Source: Volvox africanus (Eukaryota > Chlorophyta > Chlorophyceae > Chlamydomonadales > Volvocaceae). Taken from it: DNA of 64,000 nt. Below, in pieces: positions 11,477-21,179 of this stretch. The stretch is from contig BSDZ01000004.1 of NCBI GenBank assembly GCA_030268105.1, positions 62,001 through 126,000 of the forward strand, written 5' to 3'. Every line of letters starts with the position of its first letter. Position 1 is the stretch's first letter. A model generated the notes under the pieces. It was not told the origin of the DNA. It worked only from the letters and a program-made list of their open reading frames with translations, and did not search any database. The position numbers were made by a program, and so were the translations under genes.

Positions 11477-12301
11477 TGTTGTGCTACGGCTCATTTCCCG
11501 CCGACGCGTAGGTCGACGCGATCCTACGAGGCGAAGTGCTTTTGTGATGAACGCATTACATATGAATGAATCTGCATGATATAAATGTATTCGCATATAT
11601 TTATATATGCATCTGGCATGATTGTCATTATCCATCGCGACATCGCATCATGGCAAATCCGCCTAGCATGCATGAATAACCGAAGCATTGAAGTGCGCAT
11701 TATGCTCGTGCTAGGAAACTATAAGTAATATTATCTGATATAATATTACTTCATTACAGCACACGTTGAGAGCGCCGCACTCGTCGCGATACATGCCCTG
11801 CAACCGGATATCGTTATCCGGACCCTTGCATCATGCGAATGCCGGAAAGGCTTATACGTTGTTATGCGTAGACATCGCCTAGACGCAGTAGGGTTGTCAC
11901 ATCTAGGATCGGCCTCCTGATGTGAATCGTACGGCATTGCGATGCTGCGAGTATAACAGATGCGAGGACGGCTAAGCTAAATAAGACATTCGATACCGGA
12001 GAACACTTGTGTGTTCTACATTACTATTACTATACGATACTCTACTTAGCCCGAGCTAAGCCTGAACTTCGCTAATCACCGCCGCGTGATGATTGCTTGC
12101 TTCCGGCGCTGACGGCGATTTCGTCCATTGCATCATTCCGACCTGTAAGACCGTAAGTTATATCTCTCTTCGTCTTGAAGTCTTCCGCTGTCTCTGTTTG
12201 CTCGCGCTTGCCTTGCTGTACTTGCAAGTGCTCGCGCATCGGTGTCGATAGTCTCCAGACGTGCAGATACTCATGAGCAAACGCGAACGAGAGGTACAAC
12301 A
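11477..12301 (+). repeat. 5' LTR of A2 (825 bp)
   Basis: It runs TGTTGTGC...GGTACAACA. Its right half carries bases typical of the Y element (CCTGATGTG, GCTAAATAAGACATTCG, CTATACGATACTCTAC), while its left half matches the 3' LTR of the same element. TATA-like sequence (ATATAAATGTAT) lies near 11579. Confidence 0.95.
11579..12017 (+). other. Hairpin cluster in LTR-A
   Basis: Several inverted repeats lie in one LTR: ATATAAATGTAT / ATATATTTATAT (11579-11606, one G-U), AAGTAATATTAT / ATAATATTACTT (11723-11751, 12 bp perfect), CCGGATA / TATCCGG (11804-11821), CACATCTAGGA / TCCTGATGTG (11898-11924, one bulge) and AGAACAC / GTGTTCT (12000-12017). The loops are 4-6 nt. Hairpins at matching positions, with different stem bases, occur in LTR-B. 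Confidence 0.8.
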
Positions 12302-12320
12302 ATTTGGTATCGAGACGGGT
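12302..12320 (+). other. Primer-binding site of A2
   Basis: ATTTGGTATCGAGACGGG directly follows the 5' LTR. TGGTATCGAGAC would pair with a tRNA 3' end reading GTCTCGATACCA. This implies an A1-U72 acceptor pair, which is typical of eukaryotic initiator Met tRNA. The same core follows the LTRs of A0, A1, X, Y, B1 and B4. Confidence 0.75.
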
Positions 12321-12368
12321 TCGTTGCCTAACTGTCTCTCTTTGTCTAATCGGAAGTAGGTTCTTTCT

Positions 12369-12802
12369 ATGGCGAGTTCCAGCGACGAACCACGAGGACC
12401 GCTAGATACTTTTGCCGAAGACTTAGGCCGCGCCGTTTTGGACGCCGCCGCTTCCGGTTTGTAATTGTTTAATTGCTTTTGCTTAGATTGCTGCACTTGT
12501 TGTGTAAGTGTATGCTCTGAGCCGCAGGTAATCTCAGTGCACCGGCAGTGCTTGCCGCGGCGACTGAGACCGGCGTTCGTCCGGACCAGTTGGCGACTCT
12601 CATTGCCCAAACCACGGAGATCAGGACTCAGCTGGGCAATTACTTGCTGAGTTTGCTGAATCTTCTCAAGAGTACTGTCGGTAGGCTCACCGAATCGCTT
12701 TGTACTCTTGCCTTTGCTATAGAAGTCGGCTTCTATTACGCAAACCTAGGGTATCGTTTCGTGCTTCATGTCCGCGGAACACGACGATACGCCGCACACT
12801 AG
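12369..12802 (+). CDS. ORF0 of A2: spliced accessory protein (120 aa predicted)
   Basis: Exon 1 is 12369-12456, the intron 12457-12527 and exon 2 12528-12802, with the same lengths and phase 1 as A1. Exon 1 encodes MASSSDEPRG then the PLDTFAEDLGR core. The acceptor here reads GAGCCGCAG. The coding sequence and 5' UTR are closer to those of Y than of X, in line with the mosaic 5' end of A2. The stop at 12802 overlaps gag (start 12768) by 35 nt. Confidence 0.66.
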
Positions 12803-14000
12803 CCTAGCTAGCCAACCCGATTTTGTTGTGGCTGCTAGAGCACCGGATAGAGGCCTTGAGACTGTGGGCGTGCGAGCCACTCAAGAGCCCCTTTTCCTTC
12901 AGACCCCTGCTCACTTAATTGTGCCGCATTCAGCAGTGAACACGAATATGGACAACACTGCTGGACCAAGGGTTCTGCCATTACCTCAAGCTCGAGGGCA
13001 TGATGACATCCCTGAGGTGATGAGATTGTCGATTCCCGTTCCTAGGCTCAATATTTCGCTGACCGACAAGACACCAGGGCATAGCATAGCCGATGCAACT
13101 CGTGCGTACGTGCGTGACGCTAAAAAGTATCTCCAGGCTGTTCATGGTGGCGATAATGACGGTATCAGGTGTCTCTTCGTTGGTAACACCCTCGAGGGCT
13201 CAGCGAAGGACTGGTATCGCAATTGGACCAACGCCTGGGGCAACTATACTTTTGACGAGTTGGTCGCCGCTTTGCTCGCACGATTCGCTACTGAGGTTCA
13301 AGCACGCGATGTGGAAGCTCGTAAGGTTTTGGCAGCCGGTAGCTACCACATGCGTCGGGATGAAAATGTACCTGCGTACCAGTCACGCTTCGAAGCACTT
13401 GTGACTCCCATTGCTGACCTCACTGAATCCGAGCGTGTCTTTTGGTTTAGGCGAGGCCTGACGAAAATTCTGGCTAAATGGTGCGCTACTGACTTGGTTG
13501 GAGCGCAGATCAAGTCGTACGACGCGTTGGTCGCTTTTGCTAAGGGCGCGGAGGTATGACTCCTTGCCGGCGAGGAAGAAGTCAAGTCTGCCCCTCGTGC
13601 AAATGCCGTGCAAGTGCAGGATCCGCTTGGGGAAGCTGTAGCTCTCGACCAGGACCTCGGCGCGACCCGCCCGCCTACTGCCGCGACGCGACGCAGCAAC
13701 AGGCAACGCAAGGCGCGCGGGGGCGCTAGCTCGGGTGTCCATGGCACAGGAGGAGCAGGTCCGAGCTCGGACCCGGCTAAAAACAGGAAGCGTGGTGGTG
13801 CGCCGTCGTCGGCAGCCGCACAGCGTTCCGACCCCAATGCGAAGCGGACTCGCACGGACGACACGTATATGCCAAAATGGAATTGCAATCGTTCCGAATT
13901 CAAACGTCGGAAATTGGCCAATGTTTGTCTACGGTGTGCGGAGAGTCATTCCACGCAGGATTGCCCTCTAATGCCGCCGTTTGTACCTCAGCCGAAATAG
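12768..14000 (+). pseudogene. gag: Gag of A2 with one nonsense codon
   Basis: The ATG at 12768 begins MSAEHDDTPHTSLASQ. The frame is open to a TGA at 13557-13559, where intact copies have CGA (Arg). It then continues without shift to the zinc knuckle CLRCAESHSTQDC and the normal UAG at 13998-14000. The single C-to-T change would remove the basic linker and the knuckle. All other family features are present. A2 would therefore need Gag from another copy. Confidence 0.92.
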
Positions 14001-14039
14001 GGGCTTGCCCGGGTTCCTGCGGAGGGGGCACCACCTGGG
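13998..14039 (+). other. gag-pol UAG readthrough signal (family A)
   Basis: The gag stop UAG (13998-14000) is followed, with no other stop, by pol in the same frame. Seven nt after the stop CCCGGGT (14008-14014) can pair with ACCTGGG (14033-14039). The pairing is fully Watson-Crick (ACCCGGG) in A0, X and Y. All family A copies that keep this junction have the same layout, and B4 has an equivalent in-frame UAG. Confidence 0.65.
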
Positions 14040-17000
14040 ATTTCTGAACTAACGCGTGGTCGGTGGTCATCCTTACGGCCAGCCGTTAAGGCATTGTTGC
14101 CTTGTGTACTTGGACACATCGAGCGAGTCATTGCGCGACGCATCACGCTTGACGGACGCACGGGACTTCTCTGCTTCGACCCGTTGTGTAATTTGTTTAC
14201 ACCTCGCCGTCCCCTGTCGTCTATCGATCTGTCTAACCACGTGGTTTTGTTCATCCCCTCGTCTCTGCGTGAGATGTCGGAACAGTTGGCCATATACAGG
14301 AGGTGTAGGCGTCAATATCCAGGCACTGCCGCATGTGTTTTACTCCCCGCTTTCTGTCGGCGCAAGGCAGAGGCATCGTTAAGGGGTATGCGGCATGTCC
14401 ACCAGTTCGAGCCGGGCACCGTTTTGTTTAATGGTGTGGATCGGGAGGGTACGCTGGCTCCGTGGCCACACCTATCCTACTCGGTTGACGTTTGGTACGA
14501 AGCTCCTGATGGGGGTGCCGTTGGTTACGGACCCGCCTTAAGTGCACTGACGTTGTCTGCTGGGCAGTCGCTCGTAGATAACCGTGTCCCTGTGGTTCAG
14601 ATCGGTTTGAATGGCCGTACTCTGAAGGCACTTGTTGACACCGGTGCCAGCGACGACTTCATCTCTGTCGCAGAGGTGAATGCGCTGGGGTTGTCCCCAG
14701 AGTCGTCTGATTGTCCACAGGTTACCCTTGCTGACGGGGGTAAGCATCCCATCGTGGGCAGGATTACCCTTAGCCTATCGATAGGCCCTTTGCGTGTTGT
14801 GACCCGGCCGTACGTGCTGCAGGGCTTAGCAGAGACTGCACCGTACATAATGGGGTCTGCGACATTACGACAGTACCGCGCGCGCATCGACATGGAGACC
14901 GCAACCCTGCATATGTGCAAGGGTACTCTGTCGATTAAGGTACCTTTCCTGTCGTTCGAACATGTCACACCAAAGGAGGGCGAAACTGAGGCGGTGCCTA
15001 TGGTTAATTTCGCTGTGACCGCAATGGCCGCGCGAATCGAACGAGAGCTAGTCGGGCGTAAGGAGGCCGTCCGTTTGTTATGGAAGGGTGCCCACGGACT
15101 GCTTTTAAGGCCGCGGGTGAGCTGTTGTGTCACCACCGCGCAGATTTCTGCGGATCCTGAGGTTGAGGCCCTACTGTCGCAGTATGAGGACGTCTTTAAA
15201 GATATCCCCGGCCTACCACCTATGCGTCCTGTTGATCACACAATCCCTCTCATGCCTGGAGCGCAGCCTACGGCCCGGCCAATGTACAGGTTGAGTCCAT
15301 TGGAGCTGGACGAGGTGAAGCGCCAGGTGACGGATTTGCTCGCGAGGGGTATGATACGCCCCAGCACATCCCCGTATTCTGCACCGATTTTGTTTGTCGG
15401 TAAGAAGGATGGGACCTTGCGCATGTGCATCGATTACCGGGGGTTAAATGCGAATACGGTGAAAAATCGCTACCCTTTGCCACGCGTTGACGACCTGTTG
15501 GATAAGCTGAAGGGCTCGGCTTATTTTTCCTCAATTGACTTACAACAGGGCTACAATCAGATTCGCATCGCTGCCTCTGATATCCCGAAAACCGCTTTTC
15601 GGACGCCCTTCGGTCACTTTGAGTATACGGTCCTATCGTTTGGTTTGACTAATGCCCCTGCGACGTTTCAGGCGGTTATGGACCGAATGTTTAGGCCGTT
15701 TATCGACAGGTTCGTTGTTTGCTACCTGGATGACATCTTGGTATATTCTAAGACGCGCGAGGAGCACTTGGAGCATCTTCGGCTCGTGCTCGACGTTATG
15801 AGGCGGGAGCAATTGTTTGCTAAACGCGCCAAATGCTTTTGGGCGCAGCCTCTGGTGGAATATTTGGGCCACATTGTGTCGGCCACCGGTGTAAAGATGG
15901 ACCCGCGGAAGGTCGCCGTGGTTCGCGATTGGCCCGCGCCTCAGAACCTCACGGAGCTGCGTAAGTCCCTTGGCTTGACCAATTACTTCCGAAAGTTCAT
16001 TGAAAAATATTCCATCATTGCGGCCCCGCTTACTAACTTAACTCGCAAAGGCATTTTCGTTTCGCTCGAGTCGTGGACGTCGCAATGCCAGCGGGCATTC
16101 GAAGAGCTCAAACGAATCGTTGCCGAAGATGTCACCCTTGCATTCCCTGATTACTCGTTGCCATTTCGTGTTGAGGTAGTGTCTGATGCCTCAATATTTG
16201 GAAGCGGCGCTGTATTGTTACAGGAAGGGCGACCGATCACCTTCACGAGTAGAAAGTTTTCTGGTGCGGAGATTCGCTACACCACCGGGGAACAGGAGCT
16301 TCTGGCCGTGCTCCATGCTTTAAAGGAATGGCGCTGTTACCTCGAGGGACGCCCGTTTACTTTAAAGACTGACCACAAGCCCCTAACGTTTTTGCAAAGC
16401 GTTCCGACGTTGAACCGCCGTCAAGCTAGGTGGATGGAATATCTAGCTAGGTTCAACTGCACCTGGGAGTATATTTCTGGTAAATTGAATATTGCCGATG
16501 CTCTCAGTCGACATCCGTCGCTACACGCTGCAATTTTGGCAGCGCCCGTCGTGCGGCCGCGTAGCGAGGAGGTTCCGATCGCGACGGACCTCGCGGAGCG
16601 GTTGAAGGTTGCCTACAGCGCAGACGCCTGGTTCGCGGACCCGGCTAATGTAGAAAACCTTCGCAAGCAGAATGGCCTTTGGCTACGGACGGAGGGTGCA
16701 GCTATGCAAATCGTCGTTCCGAACGACGACGCGCTACGCTACGACATCCTTGCACGGTTCCACGAGGACCCGTTAGCAGGACACCCTGGTAGCAAGCGAT
16801 TGATCGACTTGGTGCAACGTTCCTTTTGGTGGCCTCATTTGGCTAAGGATGCGGCGAACTTCGTACAGACATGCAGTCTGTGCCAGCGCAATAAGGCTTT
16901 GTCCGGTAAGGGCCATGGGTCGTTGCAACCGTTGCCTGTCCCGGATGCGCCTTGGGAAAGTGTTTCCATGGACTTCGTAGTCGCGCTGCCCAAAACTGAG

Positions 17001-18062
17001 GGGGGATACGATGCGGTGTTCGTAATGGTCGATCGTCTGACTAAGATGGTTCACCTAGCACCATGCACATCATCCTGCACGGCTGAGCAAACTGCACGTT
17101 TGTTTTTCGATAATGTGGTTCGGTTACACGGGATTCCCAAAAATGTGATCTCGGACCGCGGTGGACAGTTCACGTCTAAGTTTTGGGAAGCGCTCTGCAA
17201 ACTAGTTGGCATGCGCGTCAACCTGAGCACGGCGTATCACCCGCAGACTGATGGTCAAACCGAACGCACAAACCGCACGTTGGGTGATATGTTGCGCAAT
17301 TATGCTGGTCGCACACCACTCGTCTGGGATACGTATTTGACTGCGGCAGAATTCGCGCTTAACAACGCTGTTAACCGCTCTACAGGCAAAAGTCCGTTCT
17401 TTCTTAACTACGGATTTCATCCCGCGCTACCCGTGTGGCGTGAGTTGGAAGTGAACGTGCCTGCTGCTAAACTTTTTGCCAAGTCTTTTATGTCCCGAAT
17501 CACAGACGCGAAGTCGTGTTTGGACGCGGCGCAGCAACGAACGACGGAATACTATAACAAATCTAAGCAGGATGTGACGTTTTCAGAAGGGCAACTCGTG
17601 TTGCTAAGCACCAAGAACTTGCGTTCCTTGGCCGACGGATCCCGAAAACTCTTACCCCGCTGGATTGGCCCGTATCCTGTCGTGCGCATGGTTGGGAATG
17701 TGGCTGTGGAGCTTGCATTGCCCACTGATATGACCATTCACCCCACGTTTCACGTATCGCTTGTTCGTCCGTATCGTAGTACGGAACCCGTCCCTGAGCC
17801 TGCTAACGCCCCCGCAGCGATCGAACCAGTTCCCGAGACCTGGATCGCTGGTAAACAGAAGTTTTACGATGTGGAGCGGGTGTTAGATTATCGCGCGCGT
17901 CGTGTGGGCCGACACCGACGTAAGCGAACAGTACACGAGTACTTGGTTAAGTGGACAGGGTATACCGACGAGCACAACTCATGGGAACCAGCACGCAACT
18001 TCTCACAGGACATGAAACCCCTGCTCGAAGAAGCCCGCAAACGTGCCACGCAAACCCAATGA
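14001..18062 (+). CDS. pol: Pol of A2, intact: MTase-like, protease, RT, RNase H, integrase, chromodomain
   Basis: This is the enzyme polyprotein for reverse transcription and integration, made by reading through the gag UAG. Numbered from 14094 (1,322 residues): a methyltransferase-like region at about 1-140 with FIPSS at 53-57; protease DTGA at 182-185; RT YLDD at 544-547; RNase H Asp698 in SDAS; integrase zinc site H890, H897, C927, C930; integrase core D960, D1021, E1057 (35 residues between the last two); GPY at 1192-1194; chromodomain from about 1257 with VERVLDY and VKWTGY. The aromatic-cage positions known from HP1 (Y, W, Y) are present. All catalytic residues are kept, so this is the best candidate for an active pol in the window. 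The frame ends at TGA 18060-18062. Confidence 0.95.
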   Translation, partial: GLARVPAEGAPPGISELTRGRWSSLRPAVKALLPCVLGHIERVIARRITLDGRTGLLCFDPLCNLFTPRRPLSSIDLSNHVVLFIPSSLREMSEQLAIYRRCRRQYPGTAACVLLPAFCRRKAEASLRGMRHVHQFEPGTVLFNGVDREGTLAPWPHLSYSVDVWYEAPDGGAVGYGPALSALTLSAGQSLVDNRVPVVQIGLNGRTLKALVDTGASDDFISVAEVNALGLSPESSDCPQVTLADGGKHPIVGRITLSLSIGPLRVVTRPYVLQGLAETAPYIMGSATLRQYRARIDMETATLHMCKGTLSIKVPFLSFEHVTPKEGETEAVPMVNFAVTAMAARIERELVGRKEAVRLLWKGAHGLLLRPRVSCCVTTAQISADPEVEALLSQYEDVFKDIPGLPPMRPVDHTIPLMPGAQPTARPMYRLSPLELDEVKRQVTDLLARGMIRPSTSPYSAPILFVGKKDGTLRMCIDYRGLNANTVKNRYPLPRVDDLLDKLKGSAYFSSIDLQQGYNQIRIAASDIPKTAFRTPFGHFEYTVLSFGLTNAPATFQAVMDRMFRPFIDRFVVCYLDDILVYSKTREEHLEHLRLVLDVMRREQLFAKRAKCFWAQPLVEYLGHIVSATGVKMDPRKVAVVRDWPAPQNLTELRKSLGLTNYFRKFIEKYSIIAAPLTNLTRKGIFVSLESWTSQCQRAFEELKRIVAEDVTLAFPDYSLPFRVEVVSDASIFGSGAVLLQEGRPITFTSRKFSGAEIRYTTGEQELLAVLHALKEWRCYLEGRPFTLKTDHKPLTFLQSVPTLNRRQARWMEYLARFNCTWEYISGKLNIADALSRHPSLHAAILAAPVVRPRSEEVPIATDLAERLKVAYSADAWFADPANVENLRKQNGLWLRTEGAAMQIVVPNDDALRYDILARFHEDPLAGHPGSKRLIDLVQRSFWWPHLAKDAANFVQTCSLCQRNKALSGKGHGSLQPLPVPDAPWESVSMDFVVALPKTEGGYDAVFVMVDRLTKMVHLAPCTSSCTAEQTARLFFDNVVRLHGIPKNVISDRGGQFTSKFWEALCKLVGMRVNLSTAYHPQTDGQTERTNRTLGDMLRNYAGRTPLVWDTYLTAAEFALNNAVNRSTGKSPFFLNYGFHPALPVWRELEVNVPAAKLFAKSFMSRITDAKSCLDAAQQRTTEYYNKSKQDVTFSEGQLVLLSTKNLRSLADGSRKLLPRWIGPYPVVRMVGNVAVELALPTDMTIHPTFHVSLVRPYRSTEPVPEPANAPAAIEPVPETWIAGKQKFYDVERVLDYRARRVGRHRRKRTVHEYLVKWTGYTDEHNSWEPARNFSQDMKPLLEEARKRATQTQ

Positions 18063-18085
18063 CCCCTGCAGTCGATGCTGTATGA

Positions 18086-18121
18086 TGTAGCGAGGACGCT
18101 GCATACGGGAGGGGGGATAAT
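18086..18121 (+). other. Pre-PPT hairpin and polypurine tract of A2
   Basis: GGGAGGGGGGATAAT (18107-18121) lies directly before the 3' LTR and is the plus-strand primer. Just upstream ATGTAGC / GCTGCAT forms a 7-bp hairpin (one G-U) that is perfect in X, Y and B1. Confidence 0.85.
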
Positions 18122-18946
18122 TGTTGTGCTACGGTTCATTTCCCGCCGACGCGTAGGTCGACGCGATCCTACGAGGCGAAGTGCTTTTGTGATGAACGCA
18201 TTACATATGAATGAATCTGCATGATATAAATGTATTCGCATATATTTATATATGCATCTGGCATGATTGTCATTATCCATCGCGACATCGCATCATGGCA
18301 AATTCGCCTAGCATGCATGAATGACCGAATCATTGAAGTGCGCATTATGCTCGTGCTAGGAAACTATAAGTAATATTATCTGATATAATATTACTTCATT
18401 ACAGCACACGTTGAGAGCGCCGCACTCGTCGCGATACATGCCCTGCAACCGGATATCGTTATCCGGACCCTTGCATCATGCGAATGCCGGAAAGGCTTAT
18501 ACGTTGTTATGCGTAGACATCGCCTAGGCGCAGTAGGGTTGTCACATCTAGGATCGGCCTCCTAATGTGAATCGTACGGCACTGCGATGCTGCGAGTATA
18601 ACAGATGCGAGGACGGCTAAGCAAGATAAGACATCCGATACAGGAGAACACTCGTGTGTTCTAAATTACTATTTCTATACACTATTCTACTTAGCCCGAG
18701 CTAAGCCTGAACTTCGCTAATCACCGCCGCGTGATGATTGCTTGCTTCCGGCGCTGACGGCGATTTCGTCCATTGCATCGTTCTGATCCGTAAAACTGTA
18801 AGTTATATCTCTCTTCGTCTTGAAGTCTTCCGCTGTCTCTGTTTGCTCTCGCTTGCCTTGCTGTACCTGCAAGTGCTCGCGCATCGGTGTCGAAAGTCTC
18901 CAGACGTGCAGATACTTATGAGCAAACGCGAACGAGAGGTACAACA
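18122..18946 (+). repeat. 3' LTR of A2 (825 bp)
   Basis: It runs TGTTGTGC...GGTACAACA and is followed by GCTAC. Its right half carries X-like bases (CCTAATGTG, CTATACACTATTCTAC, GTCGAAAGTCTCC), unlike the 5' LTR of the same element. Confidence 0.95.
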
Positions 18947-18951
18947 GCTAC

Positions 18952-19608
18952 CACATGCGTCGGGGTGAAAATGTACCTGCGTACCAGTCACGCTTCGAAG
19001 CACTTGTGACCCCCATCGCTGATCTCACCGAAACCGAGCGTGTCTTTTGGTTTAAGCGAGGCCTGACGAAAGTTTTGGCTAAATGGTGCGCTACTGACTT
19101 GTCTGGGGTGCCGTTCAAGTCGTACGATGCCTTGGTCACATTTGCTAAAGGTACGGAGATACGACTCCTTGCCGGTAAGGAAGAAGTCAAGTCTACCCCT
19201 CGTGCAAATGCCGTGCAAGTGCAGGATCCGCTTGGGGAAACTGTGGCTCTTGACCAGGAACTCGGAGCGACCCGCCCCACGCCTACTGCCGCGACGCGAC
19301 GCAGCAACCGGCAACACCAGGCGCGCGGGGGCCCTAGCTCGGGTGTCCGCGGGTCAGGAGGAGCAGGTCCGAGCTCGGACCCGGCTAAGAGCAGGAAGCG
19401 TGGTGGTGCGCCGTCGTCGGCAGCCGCACAGCGCTCTGACCCCAATGCGAAGCGGACTCGCACGGATGACTCGTTTATGCCAAAATGGAATAGCAATCGT
19501 TCCGAGTTCGAACGTCGGAAAGCGGCCAACGTTTGTCTACGGTGCGCGGAGAGCCATCCTACGAAGGATTGCCCGTTACTGCCGCCGTTTGTACCTCAGC
19601 CGAAATAG
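18952..19608 (+). pseudogene. gag: Gag of A1, 3' part
   Basis: The frame resumes right after the GCTAC duplication with HMRRGENVPAYQSRF, the exact continuation of the residues interrupted at 11476. It covers the end of the capsid-like region, the basic linker and the zinc knuckle (CLRCAESHPTKDC). It ends at UAG 19606-19608. Confidence 0.92.
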
Positions 19609-19761
19609 GGGCTTGCCCGGGTTCCTGTGGAGGGGGCACCGCCCGGGATTTCTGAACTAACGCGTGGTCGGTGGTCATCCTTACGGCCAGCCGTGAAGGC
19701 ATTGTTGCCTTGCGTACTTGGACACATCGAGCGAGTCATTGCGCGACGCATCACGCTTGAT
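19609..19761 (+). pseudogene. pol: Pol of A1, first about 50 codons only
   Basis: The sequence after the UAG matches the start of pol in A2 ([20 protein letters not shown], then [13 protein letters not shown]). It breaks off at 19761 in CACGCTTGA. The next bases are an internal position of the family B LTR. TGA is shared by both partners at the join, so the deletion or rearrangement used at most 3 bp of homology. Confidence 0.85.
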
Positions 19762-19962
19762 GAACATTGCCCGGGGGGTCTGACGGCCGACTACCAATCT
19801 GTAGTTGAAGACTATTGTAAGTTGGATTTTTCCTTATTGTTGAGTCTTCCGCTGTCACTTTACTTGCATTGGATCGCCTTGCTGTTCGTAAGCTTGGTGT
19901 GCACTTAGCTAACATCCAGAAGTGCAGATTCAGTGCATGATTGAAGAAGGAAGGATACAACA
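19762..19962 (+). repeat. 5' LTR fragment of B1 (LTR-B, last about 200 bp)
   Basis: It starts within the LTR at TGAACATTGCCCGG and ends AAGGATACAACA, matching the last part of the LTRs at 51426-52239 and 61234-62041. It is followed by the primer site AATTTGGTATCGAGACGG at 19963. Confidence 0.93.
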
Positions 19963-20029
19963 AATTTGGTATCGAGACGGGTTCAGTCACGACCGCCTCG
20001 TTGTCCCTCATCGGAAGTAGGTTCTCGTG

Positions 20030-20398
20030 ATGGTGAGCGACAATGACAATCACCGCAGCCCTTTAGACACCTTTGCTGAGGATCTTGGCCGCGCCATCCT
20101 GGACGCCGCCACTTCCGGTTTGTACGTCTAGCTGTTGCATTCTCGTTGCGAGCCTGCACTGTGAGTCGCAGGTGAACGTACGCCGACACTGAACACGGTG
20201 TTGGCTGGACAACACCTAAATACAGAACAAATCAAGGCCTTAATTCAGAGAACTACAGAGATAAAAGACGGCCTTACGGATTACATCGCTTTTCTTCTCG
20301 GCTTACTCGGGAGTACTGTCGGTACGCGAGTAGTCAAAAATTCCTCTTGTGCTAATTTGGCTATAAGTCTTTTAGTAAACTCCTGTTTACAAACATAA
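20030..20398 (+). CDS. ORF0 of B1: spliced accessory protein (104 aa predicted)
   Basis: Exon 1 is 20030-20117 (88 nt, the same length as in family A), the intron 20118-20171 (54 nt, GTTTGT...GTCGCAG) and exon 2 20172-20398 (227 nt). The joined length is 105 codons including stop, phase 1. Exon 1 reads MVSDNDNHRSPLDTFAEDLG and on. Exon 2 holds LIQRTTEIKDGLTDYIAFLL. Against A1, most differences in the exon 1 core fall at third positions or are otherwise silent. The protein ends just before gag (20410), so unlike family A there is no overlap. Confidence 0.65.
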
Positions 20399-20409
20399 GT
20401 TCATGGTCC

Positions 20410-20889
20410 ATGTCGGGACGCAAAGATAGTTCCTATCTGGGCACCGCCAGTCAGCCCGACGGCGGTCTTGCCGCTAGAACTGCTTTCGTTGATCCTGATA
20501 CCGTCGGGACTCATAGTATGTCAGATCCCATTGTTCTTCAGACCCCTTCACACTTAATTGTACCACTGTCGGCAGCGGCTACAACGAGTGAAGGAGCTGG
20601 AGCACAACGGGCTCCGGTAACACCTGCGGTTCAAGAACCCGTCAGAATACCGGAGGTAATGAAGTTGACCATCCCCGTGCCTAAGCTTAATATCTCCGCT
20701 GACGAAAAGGCAAAGAATTCAGGACATAGTGTCGCGGATAGGACACGGGCCTATGTTCGTGACGCTAGGCAATATCTGCAAGCGGTGCACGGCGGGGGAT
20801 GCGACTCCATTAAATGCCTGTTCGTTGGGAATACCCTTGAGGGTGCTGCAAAGGATTGGTATGACGAGTGGACAACTGCTAGAGTTAAG
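20410..20889 (+). pseudogene. gag: Gag of B1, N-terminal part fused to protease
   Basis: The ATG at 20410 begins MSGRKDSSYLGTASQ, as in B4 gag. It is open through YVRDARQYLQAVHGGG and DWYDEWTTARVK. At about 20890 the sequence switches to the protease region, losing the rest of gag (including the zinc knuckle), the UAG and the methyltransferase-like part of pol. Confidence 0.88.
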
Positions 20890-21179
20890 TTCGACTGATG
20901 AAGGCGCTCATGGATACCGGCGCCAGCGACGACTTCATCTCGGCAAAGGAGGTGAATGCATTGGGGTTGATCCCTCAGTCGTCTGATTGTGCACAGGTTA
21001 CCCTCGCTGATGGAGGTAAGCATCCCATCGTGGGCAGGATCACCCTGAGCCTATCGATAGGCCCTCTGCTTGTTAGGGCCCAACCGTATGTGCTACAAGG
21101 TCTCTCGGAGATGGCACAGTACATTTTGGGTGCCGCGACATTATGCAGTACTGCACGTGCATCAATATGGAGTCCACCA
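20890..21179 (+). pseudogene. pol: Protease region of B1 pol (5' fragment)
   Basis: [20 protein letters not shown] carries the aspartic protease DTGA motif, followed by the [20 protein letters not shown] flap region. A small deletion in ACATTATGCAG shifts the frame near 21140. The X insertion begins at 21180; B1 pol resumes at 44158. Confidence 0.85.

Larger units (their letters stand above)
11477..18946 (+). mobile_element. Element A2: complete family A chromovirus, TSD GCTAC
   Basis: This is a full-length element of 7,470 bp with both LTRs (11477-12301 and 18122-18946), primer site, ORF0, gag, full pol and polypurine tract. It is flanked by GCTAC at 11472-11476 and 18947-18951, and it splits the gag gene of A1. 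Only gag shows a clear lesion (TGA at 13557). The two LTRs differ in subtype over their right half, so the element looks mosaic. Confidence 0.97.
9605..19761 (+). mobile_element. Element A1: family A chromovirus inserted in A0, split by A2 and 3'-truncated
   Basis: It starts with a 5' LTR (9605-10431) abutting A0 pol after CGGAG. It continues through ORF0 and the first part of gag to 11476, is interrupted by A2 (11477-18946), and resumes at 18952 after the duplicated GCTAC. Gag then ends at 19608, and about 150 nt of the start of pol remain before an abrupt switch at 19761/19762 into a family B LTR. Everything 3' of that point, including the 3' LTR, is gone. Confidence 0.9.
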
